This document shows, one piece after another, positions 17,728-27,345 of a DNA stretch of 64,000 nucleotides. Position numbers and translations under genes: made by a program. The stretch comes from Flavobacterium rakeshii (GTDB taxonomy: Bacteria > Bacteroidota > Bacteroidia > Flavobacteriales > Flavobacteriaceae). Each line of letters begins with the position of its first letter. The stretch's first letter is position 1. A model generated the notes under the pieces. That model worked only from the letters and a program-made list of their open reading frames with translations. It was not told where the DNA came from and searched no databases. The DNA is taken from the NCBI RefSeq assembly GCF_009741375.1, contig NZ_WOWP01000054.1, forward strand, positions 62,001-126,000, given 5' to 3'.

Positions 17728-17952
17728 TTATTTTTTATTATTAAACAAAAAGAAATCCTTCGACTTTTTAGGATACTTGTCGTAGCTCTTATCGCTTGGA
17801 TTCTCAATAACCGACCTGATACTTACTTTATCGCCCAGTTTAAATTCGGCAGTTACACGCTTATAATCTAACAGGTACTCTCCACAAAAAAAGTTTCCTT
17901 CTTCGTCTTTCTCAATGATTCCGGTATAAATATCCTTTTTGTCTTTTGACAT
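17728..17952 (-). CDS. Small hypothetical protein
   Basis: A 74-residue soluble, charged protein (MSKDKKDIYTGIIEKDEEGNFFCGEYLLDY...). It reads as a compact beta fold: the middle KLGDKVSIRSVIENP looks like a small barrel, and the single Cys in FCGEYLL is the only cysteine. Position between the dGTPase gene and the RDD protein on the same strand suggests co-transcription. I recognise no family, and the coding assignment rests on amino-acid composition, a clean ATG and tight spacing. Confidence 0.65.
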   Translation of the reverse strand: MSKDKKDIYTGIIEKDEEGNFFCGEYLLDYKRVTAEFKLGDKVSIRSVIENPSDKSYDKYPKKSKDFFLFNNKK

Positions 17953-17978
17953 ATCTTTTATTATTTATTTTAAAATGA

Positions 17979-18479
17979 TTACTGATTAGAGCCTATCTCC
18001 TCAAAAGAGTTTCTAAGTTCCAATGCTGCTTTATAAACTTTAACATCAACAACATAAGTATTCACCAAACTATCATGCCAACCTCTTGGTTTGTCTGAAA
18101 GAAAAGAAAAAGGGTCAAAAGGTATCATCCTGCATAAAGACCTTAAAAGAATTACCTTAAATGAAGGCTTAGACCCATCTTCCATAACAACCATAGTTCC
18201 TGTAATATATTTACCTAATGTCCTTTGGAAAATACTCTCAAAAACTACATAATAAACAAAAAGAAACAGATAACCATACGCCAACTCTTCTAATTTACTC
18301 ATTTCAATTACCCTTAAGTATAAAGAGTCGTACCCAAAATTATACAGTAGCCCAGCAAAGACCCCCAAACCTAAAAATACAACATACCGTAAGAGGATGT
18401 CTATTATATAATTCCCAAATCTCTTGCCTTTACCGGCAATCATTTCATGAGTAACATCAATAGTATCTATTTTATACAT
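17979..18479 (-). CDS. RDD family membrane protein
   Basis: A 166-residue integral membrane protein with three hydrophobic segments (around 25-48, 65-85 and a weaker one near 105-120). The first helix starts with GKGKRFGNYIIDILLRY, and the loop FQRTLGKYITGTMVV followed by the PFDPFSFL region is typical of RDD domains. RDD proteins are putative small-solute or ion transporters; no substrate can be inferred. It starts at ATG 18479, and the gap to nrdA holds the nrdA terminator hairpin. Confidence 0.8.
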   Translation of the reverse strand: MYKIDTIDVTHEMIAGKGKRFGNYIIDILLRYVVFLGLGVFAGLLYNFGYDSLYLRVIEMSKLEELAYGYLFLFVYYVVFESIFQRTLGKYITGTMVVMEDGSKPSFKVILLRSLCRMIPFDPFSFLSDKPRGWHDSLVNTYVVDVKVYKAALELRNSFEEIGSNQ

Positions 18480-18526
18480 AATTGGTTGGTATTGGTTTTA
18501 AAAATCACATTTGTTGTTTAACCAAA

Positions 18527-18548
18527 TAAGGAGCATTACTGCTCCTTA
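18527..18548 (-). terminator. Terminator hairpin after nrdA
   Basis: A perfect 9-bp stem TAAGGAGCA / TGCTCCTTA with a four-base loop, 31 bp past the nrdA stop. On the minus strand it is followed by TTTGGTTT, a weak T-tract. Confidence 0.6.
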
Positions 18549-18578
18549 CCTGATTTATTATTTATGTTTTGCAGTCAA

Positions 18579-20981
18579 TTACGATCCGCACATTTCACAA
18601 TCGTCCGGCTCAGCATTACGGGAACGCTCAATCATTGCCTGAAATTCTGTAACCGACATTGCTTCTGATTCTCCCGAAGCATTAGCTGTAGCCGCAACAG
18701 GTTCTGCTTTTTTCTCGTTATTAAGTGTAAACTTAATAGCATCAACAGCACTCTTAGTTCTTAAGTAGTACATACCTGTTTTAAGTCCGCTCTTCCATGC
18801 ATAGAAGTGCATTGACGTTAGCTTTGAAAACGTTGCATTTTCCATAAACAGGTTAAGCGACTGCGATTGGTCAATAAAGTAACCTCTTTGGCGAGACATA
18901 TCAATGATGTCTTTCATACTCATTTCCCAAACCGTTTTGTAAAGGTCTTTTATATCCTGAGGAATAATGTCAATATGCTGAATAGAACCGTTAGCTCTCA
19001 TAAGCTCCTGCTTAAGTTCTTCGTTCCATATACCCAGTTTTACAAGGTCTTCAAGAAGGTGTTTGTTTACTACGATAAACTCACCCGAAAGTACCCTTCT
19101 GGTATAGATGTTAGAAGTATAAGGTTCAAACGCTTCGTTGTTTCCTAATATCTGAGAAGTTGAAGCTGTAGGCATTGGTGCCATTAACAGTGAGTTTCTC
19201 ACACCGTGCTCCATAACTTCTTTTCTTAAAGAAGCCCAGTCCCAACGACCGCTTAGTTCTTCATCTTTTAAGCCCCAAAGGTTGTACTGGAACTCACCCT
19301 GAGAAATTGGAGAACCTTCAAAAGTTGAGTATGGTCCTTCTTCTTTTGCCATTTCCATAGAAGCAGTTACTGCCGCAAAGTAAATAGTTTCAAAAATCTC
19401 CTGGTTTGCTTTTTTAGCCTCATCACTTGTAAACGGCATACGCATCATGATGAAAGCATCTGCAAGACCCTGTACACCCAGCCCTACCGGACGGTGGCGC
19501 ATATTAGAGTTTTCTGCCTCAGGTACCGGGTAGTAATTCCTGTCAATTACCTTGTTAAGGTTACGTGTTACACGTTTGGTTACGTCATACAGGTAATCGT
19601 GGTTAAACTTACCGTCTTCCACAAACATTGGTAATGAGATAGAAGCAAGGTTACAAACCGCAACCTCATCGGCAGCAGTATACTCCATAATCTCTGTACA
19701 AAGGTTTGAAGAACGGATAGTACCCAGGTTTTTCTGGTTTGACTTTCTGTTAGCCGCATCTTTGTAAAGCATGTATGGTGTACCTGTCTCAATTTGAGAT
19801 TCAAGTATTTTTTCCCAAAGCTCACGTGCTTTGATTGTTTTTCTTCCTTTACCGGCAGCTTCGTATGATTCGTACATTTTCTCAAACTCTTCACCATACA
19901 CATCATAAAGTCCCGGGCATTCGTTAGGACACATTAATGTCCATTTAGCATCTTCCTCAACACGTTTCATGAAAAGGTCAGATGTCCACATGGCATAGAA
20001 TAAATCCCTAGCACGCATTTCTTCCTTACCGTGATTCTTTTTAAGATCAAGGAAGTCAAAAATATCAGCATGCCATGTTTCAATATATACAGCAAAGCTA
20101 CCTTTACGCTTACCGCCACCCTGGTCTACATAACGGGCAGTGTCGTTAAACACACGAAGCATAGGCACAATACCGTTTGAAGTACCGTTTGTACCACGAA
20201 TGTATGAACCTGTAGCTCTTACATTGTGAATAGAAAGACCAATACCTCCTGCAGACTGCGATATCTTAGCAGTTTGCTTTAATGTATCATAAATACCGTC
20301 AATACTATCATCACGCATGGTTAACAGGAAGCATGAAGACATTTGCGGTTTTGGTGTACCAGAGTTAAATAATGTAGGAGTTGCATGCGTAAAGAACTTT
20401 TTAGACATAAGTTCATACGTCTCAATAGCTGCCTCGATATCATCTATATGGATACCAATAGACACCCTCATAAGCATGTGTTGCGGTCTCTCTACAATCT
20501 TACCGTTTATTTTAAGCAGGTAAGAACGCTCTAGGGTTTTAAACCCGAAATAATCGTAGTTAAAATCCCTGTTGTAAATAATGGTTGAATCTAAAACCTC
20601 AGCATTTGCCATGATTACCTCATAAACCTCGTCTGACAGAAGTGGGGAAGCCTGACCGGTTCTTGGGTTAACATAGTTATACATATCGTGCATCGTTTCC
20701 GAGAACGATTTTTTGGTATTTTTATGCAGGTTAGACACCGCAATACGCGCTGCCAGCTGAGCATAATCAGGATGCGTGGTGGTCATCGAAGCAGCAGTTT
20801 CAGCCGCCAGGTTATCCAGTTCAGATGTGTTTACACCATCATATAAACCTTCGATAACACGCATAGCTACCTTTACCGGATCGACTAATTCATTAAGCTC
20901 GTAGCATAATATCCTTATTCTGTCCGTGATCTTGTCAAACATTACCGGCTCTCTGCGGCCATCTCTTTTTACTACATTCAT
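18579..20981 (-). CDS. nrdA: Ribonucleoside-diphosphate reductase, alpha subunit
   Basis: An 800-residue class Ia large subunit that makes deoxyribonucleotides from ribonucleoside diphosphates. The N-terminal ~90 residues form an ATP-cone ([18 protein letters not shown]...), so dATP feedback regulation is expected. The first redox Cys is in MSSCFLL, the active-site NLCTEI/CNLASI segment follows, and the C-terminal redox pair is at Cys795 and Cys798 (CEMCGS). It is downstream of nrdB with a 72-bp gap that holds a small hairpin. Order nrdB-nrdA is the reverse of E. coli but usual in this phylum. Confidence 0.96.
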   Translation of the reverse strand: MNVVKRDGRREPVMFDKITDRIRILCYELNELVDPVKVAMRVIEGLYDGVNTSELDNLAAETAASMTTTHPDYAQLAARIAVSNLHKNTKKSFSETMHDMYNYVNPRTGQASPLLSDEVYEVIMANAEVLDSTIIYNRDFNYDYFGFKTLERSYLLKINGKIVERPQHMLMRVSIGIHIDDIEAAIETYELMSKKFFTHATPTLFNSGTPKPQMSSCFLLTMRDDSIDGIYDTLKQTAKISQSAGGIGLSIHNVRATGSYIRGTNGTSNGIVPMLRVFNDTARYVDQGGGKRKGSFAVYIETWHADIFDFLDLKKNHGKEEMRARDLFYAMWTSDLFMKRVEEDAKWTLMCPNECPGLYDVYGEEFEKMYESYEAAGKGRKTIKARELWEKILESQIETGTPYMLYKDAANRKSNQKNLGTIRSSNLCTEIMEYTAADEVAVCNLASISLPMFVEDGKFNHDYLYDVTKRVTRNLNKVIDRNYYPVPEAENSNMRHRPVGLGVQGLADAFIMMRMPFTSDEAKKANQEIFETIYFAAVTASMEMAKEEGPYSTFEGSPISQGEFQYNLWGLKDEELSGRWDWASLRKEVMEHGVRNSLLMAPMPTASTSQILGNNEAFEPYTSNIYTRRVLSGEFIVVNKHLLEDLVKLGIWNEELKQELMRANGSIQHIDIIPQDIKDLYKTVWEMSMKDIIDMSRQRGYFIDQSQSLNLFMENATFSKLTSMHFYAWKSGLKTGMYYLRTKSAVDAIKFTLNNEKKAEPVAATANASGESEAMSVTEFQAMIERSRNAEPDDCEMCGS

Positions 20982-21009
20982 AAGGCAACAATTTAGGGGT
21001 TAATACATT

Positions 21010-21026
21010 GGGCGTACACGACGCCC
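21010..21026 (-). other. Hairpin in the nrdB-nrdA spacer
   Basis: GGGCGT (21010-21015) pairs with ACGCCC (21021-21026) around a five-base loop. No T-run follows on the minus strand, so it may be an mRNA-stability or processing element rather than a terminator. Confidence 0.4.
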
Positions 21027-21053
21027 GTTTCAGTTAGTTGGGGTATATTTTTA

Positions 21054-22031
21054 TTAAAAGTCAGCGTCAAAACTAATTTTCTGAGAATCGGTATCCTTAT
21101 TAATTACACCGGCTTTCTGATATTCAGAAACCCTTTTCTCAAAGAAGTTTGTTTTACCCTGAAGTGAAATCATATCCATAAAATCAAACGGGTTACCAGA
21201 GTTGAATTGTTTTTCACAACCAAGCTCTACTAAAAGCCTGTCGGTAACAAACTCAAGGTACTGCGTCATTAAGGTAGCGTTCATACCGATAAGACTTACA
21301 GGAAGTGATTCGGTAATAAACTCTCTCTCTATGGTTAATGCATCCATAATGATTTCTTTAATTCTTTCTTTAGAAACCTTGTTTACAAGGTGGTTGTTGT
21401 GCAGGTGAACCGCAAAGTCACAGTGCACACCTTCGTCTCTCGAGATAAGCTCATTAGAGAAGGTTAGTCCCGGCATTAAACCGCGTTTTTTAAGCCAAAA
21501 TATAGAACAGAATGCACCCGAGAAGAAAATACCCTCTACAGCTGCAAACGCGATAAGTCTTTCTGCAAACGAATCAGACTCTATCCATTTAAGTGCCCAC
21601 TCTGCTTTTTTCTTAATCGCAGGGAATACTTCAATGGCATGGAAAAGCTGATTTTTCTCTGCATCATCCTTTACATAAGTATCAATAAGAAGAGAATAGG
21701 TTTCACTATGGATGTTTTCCATCATGATTTGGAAACCGTAAAAAAACTTCGCTTCAGCATACTGAACCTCGTTTACAAAGTTTTCAGCAAGATTTTCGTT
21801 AACAATACCATCAGAAGCCGCAAAGAATGCTAATATGTGCTTTATAAAGTATTTTTCATCATCATTAAGCTTAGTATTCCAATCGGTAAGATCCTGATGT
21901 AAATCGATCTCTTCTGCCGTCCAGAAACTAGCCTCCATTTTCTTGTACCAATCCCAAATATCGTGGTGTTTTATCGGGAAAATTACAAATCGATTCTTGT
22001 TTTCTTGTAAAATTGGTTCTACTGCAGACAT
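21054..22031 (-). CDS. nrdB: Ribonucleoside-diphosphate reductase, beta subunit
   Basis: A 325-residue class Ia small subunit carrying the di-iron tyrosyl-radical cofactor. Ligands fit the E. coli spacing: Asp74, Glu105, His108 in ENIHSETY, with the radical Tyr112 four residues after the His. The later His ligand is in DEGVHCDFA. The intact Tyr argues for a true Tyr-radical enzyme and not the Mn/Fe Phe-type or a pseudo-enzyme. It is first in the operon, with 246 bp of upstream DNA that holds two inverted repeats. Confidence 0.96.
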   Translation of the reverse strand: MSAVEPILQENKNRFVIFPIKHHDIWDWYKKMEASFWTAEEIDLHQDLTDWNTKLNDDEKYFIKHILAFFAASDGIVNENLAENFVNEVQYAEAKFFYGFQIMMENIHSETYSLLIDTYVKDDAEKNQLFHAIEVFPAIKKKAEWALKWIESDSFAERLIAFAAVEGIFFSGAFCSIFWLKKRGLMPGLTFSNELISRDEGVHCDFAVHLHNNHLVNKVSKERIKEIIMDALTIEREFITESLPVSLIGMNATLMTQYLEFVTDRLLVELGCEKQFNSGNPFDFMDMISLQGKTNFFEKRVSEYQKAGVINKDTDSQKISFDADF

Positions 22032-22184
22032 ATCTTTTTGACTTTTATGGTATTATAAAAATGATTTTTTTGGTAAAGCGGTAATACAAAGATTGGCATT
22101 TGTATCAATAAATGAAAGGCAAACTTATTCACAATCGGGCAGAGTTTTTAACAACCCCAATTTTAACAGGCAATAAAAATCACA

Positions 22185-22206
22185 TTCGCAACGTATTGAT
22201 TGCGAA
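22185..22206. promoter_or_regulatory. Inverted repeat upstream of nrdB
   Basis: TTCGCAA (22185-22191) and TTGCGAA (22200-22206) form a perfect 7-bp inverted repeat with 8 bp between. It lies 154 bp upstream of the nrdB start. It does not match the NrdR-box consensus I know. Possible operator. Confidence 0.4.
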
Positions 22207-22238
22207 CATATTGCATAAAAATAAATTTACGAATTATT

Positions 22239-22255
22239 TTGCGGTTTTCCCGCAA
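22239..22255. promoter_or_regulatory. Second TTGCG-type inverted repeat
   Basis: TTGCGG (22239-22244) and CCGCAA (22250-22255) flank a five-base loop. It sits 23 bp after the stop of the DUF3109 gene. It shares the TTGCG/CGCAA core with the repeat at 22185; it could also end transcription of the DUF3109 gene, although the following T-tract is poor. Confidence 0.35.
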
Positions 22256-22277
22256 TTGACGCGGTTTTTAAAGCATT

Positions 22278-22865
22278 TTAACGCCTTCTTGGAGAAGGGT
22301 CGTCCTTTAAATCCTCTGCCACCTTTTCAAGTTCGGCATACCAATCGGCACCAAACCTTCTTACCAGTGCTTCCTTTACAAATTTGTAAACCGGAACTTC
22401 AAGTTCCTTACCTAAAGCACAGGCAGGGTTACATATATCCCAGCGGTCGTAGTTAACCGCCGCAAACTCTGTAAAATCTTTTACACGAACAGGGTATAAA
22501 TGACATGAAACCGGTTTTTTCCAGCTTACAATCCCTTCGTTATATGCCTGCTCAATACCGCAAAGTGCAGTATCGCCGTCAAAAATAACGTAGGCACAAT
22601 CTTTATTATCTATAAGTGGGGTTTCCAGGTCACCATCGGTACCGGTTACCCATACTCCCTTAGCCTCTATAGCTTCAATACCTTCTTTTCTTAAAAAAGG
22701 CTTAACCTTCGGATAAATTTCCTCCAGTATCTTTGTTTCCTCTTCACTTAATGGAGCACCTGCATCTCCGTCTACACAACAAGCTCCCTTGCATGCCGTT
22801 AAGTTGCACACAAATTCTTTCTCTAAAATGTCCTCAGACACTATTGTTTTACCCAGTTGAAACAT
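22278..22865 (-). CDS. DUF3109 family protein
   Basis: A 195-residue cytoplasmic protein. The N-terminal cluster [13 protein letters not shown] supplies three cysteines, with further cysteines in [21 protein letters not shown] and CNPACALG. This cysteine set is the signature of DUF3109, which resembles the YkgJ zinc/iron-chelating group, so a bound metal or Fe-S centre is likely. Function is unknown. It is transcribed toward nrdB on the same strand, separated by 246 bp. A possible TATCTTTG -7 box lies just before its ATG (22870-22877 on the minus strand), but so close that the transcript would be almost leaderless. Confidence 0.85.
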   Translation of the reverse strand: MFQLGKTIVSEDILEKEFVCNLTACKGACCVDGDAGAPLSEEETKILEEIYPKVKPFLRKEGIEAIEAKGVWVTGTDGDLETPLIDNKDCAYVIFDGDTALCGIEQAYNEGIVSWKKPVSCHLYPVRVKDFTEFAAVNYDRWDICNPACALGKELEVPVYKFVKEALVRRFGADWYAELEKVAEDLKDDPSPRRR

Positions 22866-22950
22866 GCCGCAAAGATAATCAAAGTTTAGCTGTGTTACTC
22901 ACCCAAAACGGCACTTAGAAAATTTTAACTATATATCGGTTTATTATTAA

Positions 22951-22958
22951 TACTTTTG
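22951..22958 (+). promoter_or_regulatory. -7 box of the MarC gene
   Basis: TACTTTTG matches TAnnTTTG and lies 24 bp before the ATG at 22982. Confidence 0.45.
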
Positions 22959-22981
22959 TTAATTCTTAAAAACAAACGAAA

Positions 22982-23557
22982 ATGGGATTTGACTGGAAAG
23001 AAATCTTCACCATAAGCATGGTGCTTTTTGCGGTTATAGACATTATAGGCAGTGTACCTATTATAGTAGACCTTCGTAATAAAGTAGGACACATACAGTC
23101 GGAAAAAGCAGCCCTGGTTGCTGCCATAATCATGATTGCCTTTCTATTTGTGGGAGAAGAAATACTTAAACTTATAGGTATAGATGCCAGCTCGTTTGCC
23201 GTAGCCGGTTCGTTTGTACTGTTTTTCCTGGCGCTGGAAATGATATTGGGCATACGCCTGTATAAGGAAGATAATCCCAACACAGCATCCATAGTACCCA
23301 TTGCTTTCCCGCTTATTGCAGGAGCAGGTACCATGACCACCATATTATCCTTGCGTGCCGAATATGAAAAAATAAACATCATAATAGCCATAGTTATCAA
23401 TATACTGGTAGTATATATAGTACTAAAAGCCTCTGCAAAAATAGAAAGGCTTTTGGGAGAAAACGGCCTTGGTGTTATCCGTAAGATTTTTGGAGTGATA
23501 CTTTTAGCGATAGCTGTTAAATTATTTGCTGCTAATGTTAAAGGATTATTCGCTTAG
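22982..23557 (+). CDS. MarC family membrane protein
   Basis: A 191-residue polytopic inner-membrane protein with about six hydrophobic helices. The N-terminal VLFAVIDIIGSVPI and the central FPLIAGAGTMTTILSL segment are the two conserved blocks of the MarC/UPF0056 family. The name comes from the mar locus, but the protein is not an established drug-resistance factor and its substrate is unknown. It is followed after 70 bp by a small membrane protein and a FAD-like gene on the same strand. Confidence 0.88.
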   Translation: MGFDWKEIFTISMVLFAVIDIIGSVPIIVDLRNKVGHIQSEKAALVAAIIMIAFLFVGEEILKLIGIDASSFAVAGSFVLFFLALEMILGIRLYKEDNPNTASIVPIAFPLIAGAGTMTTILSLRAEYEKINIIIAIVINILVVYIVLKASAKIERLLGENGLGVIRKIFGVILLAIAVKLFAANVKGLFA

Positions 23558-23627
23558 TTATATATTTATTACATTCACAACCTAAGTTTTAATTAAATCA
23601 GGTTGTAACTATTTAAGATTTAATAGA

Positions 23628-23822
23628 ATGAAAATTTTAATTTACACACTACTGGCAATTGCAGTTGCCATAATTATATTTAACATCACCTTACTTGATT
23701 TCAGTAATCTTTTAGAAGGCAACAGTCTTATAGCCCTTATAGGGATTGTAGCATCACTTTGTGCCGTTTGCATCCTTCTTATATTTAAGATGGCTAAAAG
23801 TATTGAAGAAAAAACAAGATAA
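23628..23822 (+). CDS. Small two-helix membrane protein
   Basis: A 64-residue protein with two hydrophobic helices (about 3-22 and 34-54) and a short charged tail (KSIEEKTR). It starts at ATG 23628 and ends 10 bp before the FAD-dependent protein, so the two are almost surely co-translated. A 7-bp inverted repeat (ACAACCT at 23577, AGGTTGT at 23600) lies just before it. No known family is apparent; it may anchor or regulate its neighbour. Confidence 0.65.
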   Translation: MKILIYTLLAIAVAIIIFNITLLDFSNLLEGNSLIALIGIVASLCAVCILLIFKMAKSIEEKTR

Positions 23823-23832
23823 GGGAAAAAGC

Positions 23833-24444
23833 ATGTTTGACGTTTTAATTATTGGCGGAGGGGTATCCGGAGTATCCTGCGCACTTATATTGGGCTCTGC
23901 CCTAAACAAGCCTTATGCACAGGGCAAAAAAATAGGAATATTTACCCACCAGAAAGCATCGGCATTACAGGATGCATTATTCAACAATGCTTACGGAATA
24001 CCACAGGGAAAACTGGGTAAGGAGATTATGGAAGAAAGCCTTGAGCACCTGCATAGCGCCTACCCTGATGTGGAGCAGATTGAAAAAGAAAAGGTTATTA
24101 AAGTAGAGGGTGAAGCCGGAAACTTTACAGTTACTACAAACAAAAATACCTACAACACAAAAATTATAGTGGTTGCCATAGGATCGGCTAATACTTTTGC
24201 CATCGAAGGTCTTACGGAATATGTTATACCACATAAAAAAGCGATGCCTGAGAAAAACAGGATACAGCTTAAAAATGATGACCACTTGGTAGCCGAAGGT
24301 ATTTATGCAGCAGGAACACTTGCCGGATGGAGAAGTCAGCTTTCTATCGCTGCCGGAAGTGGCGCATCTGTAGGTACAGACATCCTTACATTATGGAATA
24401 ACGGAATCCCGTCGCAACATCACGACAGCACACGGGTAAAATAA
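23833..24444 (+). CDS. Short FAD/NAD(P)-dependent oxidoreductase-like protein
   Basis: A 203-residue flavoprotein-like protein. It starts with the dinucleotide-binding VLIIGGGVSGVSCALIL and ends with GIYAAGTLAGW, the flavin-binding block of thioredoxin-reductase-like proteins, but lacks the NADPH domain and the redox CxxC. It is therefore a single-domain form, of about two-thirds the length of thioredoxin reductase. It may bind FAD and receive electrons from a partner. ATG 23833 is preferred over a GTG at 23761, which would overlap the preceding gene. Tight linkage with the small membrane protein suggests a membrane-associated role. Confidence 0.75.
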   Translation: MFDVLIIGGGVSGVSCALILGSALNKPYAQGKKIGIFTHQKASALQDALFNNAYGIPQGKLGKEIMEESLEHLHSAYPDVEQIEKEKVIKVEGEAGNFTVTTNKNTYNTKIIVVAIGSANTFAIEGLTEYVIPHKKAMPEKNRIQLKNDDHLVAEGIYAAGTLAGWRSQLSIAAGSGASVGTDILTLWNNGIPSQHHDSTRVK

Positions 24445-24486
24445 TAACAGGTAATTTCAACAGATTAAAAGCCGTAGGGCCGGGAA

Positions 24487-26100
24487 TTATTTTTTCTCAT
24501 CAGCCAGTACGGCTTTTATCATATTATCTTCTCCCAGTACCATTTTATAATAAGCACTATCACCTATTAACTGCTTTACAAACTCGGCAGCGATATAAAA
24601 CTTAACCCTTTGCTTGTGCTTAGCCAAATCAAATATAAGTCCGTTAGCAGAAATATATTTTGCAAAGTGAGCATAATACTTATCAGTATTCAAAACCTTA
24701 TCGGCAACTTCTTTCTCATTAAGAAAGCTAAACTCTTTTCTTTGCTTGTCCAGCTCTTCAAAAACAAAATAGCTTACAAACCCCGACTGCATTATCATAC
24801 TTACTCCTTCATCTCCGTGTTTACCTTCCATAGGCACAAACAAATCAGGAATTATACCTCCGCCACCATAAACAGTACGTCCTTTAAGAGTTTTATACTT
24901 TAGAGTATCGGCAATTTTAATACTGTCGGCAGCATAAAGCTCTCCGCTTTCATAGCGTTTAGAAAAATCATTAAAATATTCATCGCCACCATGCGCATAA
25001 CTACGTTGTATAGATCTGCCCGATGGCGTATAGTAACGGGCAACTGTTAATCGCACTGCCGAACCGTCTCCTAAAGGCATTTCGCGCTGCACTAGCCCTT
25101 TACCAAACGAACGGCGACCTACAATAGTCCCCCTGTCATTATCCTGAATAGCTCCGGCTAATATTTCACTTGCCGATGCACTGTTTTCATTTATCAGTAA
25201 ATACAGTTTACCATTTTCAAAGTCACCCTTATCGGTAGAATAGGTAATATCTTCCCTATCTTTTTTATTCTTTGTTTTTACTATTACCAAATCATCCTGT
25301 AAAAGATCATCGGCAATATCAACCGCCATTTCAAGATAGCCGCCACCATTATCTCTTAAGTCAATCATAAGCGATTCTGCTCCCTGACTTTTTAAATCAA
25401 GTAATGCCTTATGAAATTCCTGATAAGTAGTTTCGGCAAAACGGTTAATTTTTATGTAGCCTGTTTTATTATCTAGCAACACTGCAGCATCTACGCTTTT
25501 TATAGGTATTATATCCCTAACCACATTTACTTTAAACTGCTTACCTTCGGTTTTACGATAAACGGTAAGTTCTATAGATGATCCTTCCTCCCCTTTAAGC
25601 TTAGAGAAAAGGCTGTCGTTAGGTAATTTTCTGCCATAAAGCTGATCGTTACCTGCAAAAAGTATACGGTCTCCGGCTTTTATACCTGCCTTATCAGACG
25701 GTCCCTGAGGCACCGGCTTAATAATAGCAACAGAATCTTTATACATATAAAAGTTAACCCCTATACCCACAAAGTCACCCTTCATGCTTTGGGCTACCTG
25801 CTGCATATCTTCTTTAGCAATATACACCGAATGCGGATCCAGTTTTTCCAGTATGTTGTTTACGGTAAGATCTACAATAGAGTCGGTATTTACATTATCC
25901 ACATAGTCGCTCTCAATAAAATCCATAAGCCTGTTAAGCTTGTTTTTATGGGAGCTTTTGGAAATAAATGTTCGGTTTCCGGAGAACACATTAAAAAAGT
26001 TACCCATAATCACTCCTGCCGCCAGGGCTATTGCGATTATGATAGGCAGGTAAATTTTATTTACCTGATTGTTTTTCGGCCTGATATCTCCGTTTTCCAT
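24487..26100 (-). CDS. S41 family C-terminal processing peptidase
   Basis: A 537-residue serine protease. One N-terminal membrane helix (about 19-36) anchors it with the rest in the periplasm. A PDZ domain (about 95-180) precedes the S41 core. The nucleophile lies in the SASASE motif (307-312) and the general base is Lys334 in SFGKGLVQ. A C-terminal extension of about 150 residues is typical of flavobacterial CtpA-type enzymes. Its start follows the stop of the deaminase gene by one base, so the two are translationally coupled. Confidence 0.92.
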   Translation of the reverse strand: MENGDIRPKNNQVNKIYLPIIIAIALAAGVIMGNFFNVFSGNRTFISKSSHKNKLNRLMDFIESDYVDNVNTDSIVDLTVNNILEKLDPHSVYIAKEDMQQVAQSMKGDFVGIGVNFYMYKDSVAIIKPVPQGPSDKAGIKAGDRILFAGNDQLYGRKLPNDSLFSKLKGEEGSSIELTVYRKTEGKQFKVNVVRDIIPIKSVDAAVLLDNKTGYIKINRFAETTYQEFHKALLDLKSQGAESLMIDLRDNGGGYLEMAVDIADDLLQDDLVIVKTKNKKDREDITYSTDKGDFENGKLYLLINENSASASEILAGAIQDNDRGTIVGRRSFGKGLVQREMPLGDGSAVRLTVARYYTPSGRSIQRSYAHGGDEYFNDFSKRYESGELYAADSIKIADTLKYKTLKGRTVYGGGGIIPDLFVPMEGKHGDEGVSMIMQSGFVSYFVFEELDKQRKEFSFLNEKEVADKVLNTDKYYAHFAKYISANGLIFDLAKHKQRVKFYIAAEFVKQLIGDSAYYKMVLGEDNMIKAVLADEKK

Positions 26101-26101
26101 A

Positions 26102-26536
26102 TTATTCTGTATCTAAATCCTCTACATGTACCACTTCTACCCCTGCCCTCATTAAAAAGTCGATACCCGAATTATCTTTATAACTGCTTTGGTACACCAC
26201 TCTTTTAATACCCGACTGATGTATTAGCTTACTACAGTCCTTACAGGGAGACATGGTTATGTAAAGTGTAGCCCCCTCACACGATTGTGTTGAACGTGCT
26301 ACTTTTAATATTGCATTTGCTTCGGCATGCAGTACATACCATTTTGTTAGGCCTTCGTCATCTTCACAACAATTCTCAAAGCCCGATGGGGTACCGTTAT
26401 ATCCGTCAGATATTATCATTCTGTCTTTTACAATAATTGCACCAACTTTTTTCCTGACGCAATAAGACAGCTGTCCCCATTCTCTGGCTATTCTTAAATA
26501 AGCCTTATCGTATTTATTGAGTTTTTTATCCTTCAT
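26102..26536 (-). CDS. dCMP deaminase family protein
   Basis: A 144-residue zinc deaminase, like ComEB/dCMP deaminase, which forms dUMP for thymidylate synthesis. Zinc motifs are HAE at 70-72 and PCKDC with Cys98 and Cys101. The segment DGYNGTPSGFENCCED matches the dCMP-deaminase subfamily (nucleotide-binding loop and extra cysteines) rather than TadA. It is the first gene of a coupled pair with the S41 protease, an arrangement recurrent in Flavobacteria without obvious functional link. Confidence 0.9.
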   Translation of the reverse strand: MKDKKLNKYDKAYLRIAREWGQLSYCVRKKVGAIIVKDRMIISDGYNGTPSGFENCCEDDEGLTKWYVLHAEANAILKVARSTQSCEGATLYITMSPCKDCSKLIHQSGIKRVVYQSSYKDNSGIDFLMRAGVEVVHVEDLDTE

Positions 26537-26592
26537 TATCCAAGCCTACATTCAAATTTAAGCTTTTTCACTTAATTTATTATGCTAATTAT

Positions 26593-27180
26593 TTACCAGA
26601 TACGGTTATGAATTATCATAGGTACCACTACCCCCGCCACAAACGAACAGGTAACCAGTATCCAGTCCCTAAGAGTAAAGCGTAAAAAGGTTTGTACCGC
26701 CCACGACAACACCAGTACAACAAGTACTATTATTACCTGAGCTACCTCTATACCCAGTGCAAATTCCATTAACGGAACCAGTTTGTCACCACTATTATTT
26801 GCTACAAGCATTTTAAAGTAACTTGAAAAACCAAGACCGTGTATTATACCGAAAAACAGGGTGGTAAAGACCAGGAAGTTCACACTGTCCTTTTTACCCG
26901 ATTTATTGGCCCGGAAAATATTATACACTGCCGTTATAAAAATGGTGACCGGAATAAGAAATTCCACCAAACTTGATTTTACCGATATAATATCATAAAC
27001 AGCAAGTATAAGCGACATACTGTGCCCTATGGTAAACAGCGTTACCAGCAACAATACGTTTTTCCAGTCCTTAAAAACATAAGGCACGGTTAGGGCCACA
27101 ATAAAAAGTACGTGGTCATAAGCGTTGATATCCAGCACATGGTAAAGCCCCTGCTGAAAGTATAATTGAAATTCCGACAT
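26593..27180 (-). CDS. HupE/UreJ family membrane protein
   Basis: A 195-residue polytopic membrane protein with about six helices. The N-terminal GLYHVLDINAYDHVLFIVAL and the central FFGIIHGLGFSSYF match the HupE/UreJ family (conserved H-x-D and HGLGF). Members are linked to nickel or cobalt uptake for hydrogenase and urease, but no such enzyme genes are nearby, so the substrate stays open. Single gene with a 165-bp divergent region shared with terB. Confidence 0.85.
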   Translation of the reverse strand: MSEFQLYFQQGLYHVLDINAYDHVLFIVALTVPYVFKDWKNVLLLVTLFTIGHSMSLILAVYDIISVKSSLVEFLIPVTIFITAVYNIFRANKSGKKDSVNFLVFTTLFFGIIHGLGFSSYFKMLVANNSGDKLVPLMEFALGIEVAQVIIVLVVLVLSWAVQTFLRFTLRDWILVTCSFVAGVVVPMIIHNRIW

Positions 27181-27311
27181 AATATAGATTCAGTATTTGC
27201 AAGCTGTAAACTTACATCAATTTTTACAAAATACCTTACTGGAAAAACGCGATTAAGACATAATATTGTCAAAAACTTTTAAAAAATCACTCCCGACATA
27301 AAATATAGAAT

Positions 27312-27319
27312 TATATTTG
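27312..27319 (+). promoter_or_regulatory. -7 box of the TerB-like gene
   Basis: TATATTTG is a perfect TAnnTTTG box, 26 bp before the ATG at 27346. Confidence 0.5.
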
Positions 27320-27345
27320 CCGAAAATTTATAACATATAGAAATT

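Noticed and set aside
22112..22456. 114-codon frame across the nrdB upstream region
   Set aside because: Its second half is antisense to the DUF3109 gene and its first half runs through the inverted repeats; no protein-like conservation is visible.
24467..24517. AAAAGCCGTA / TACGGCTTTT inverted repeat as a terminator
   Set aside because: The arms are 31 bp apart and one lies inside the S41 protease coding end, so a functional terminator is doubtful.
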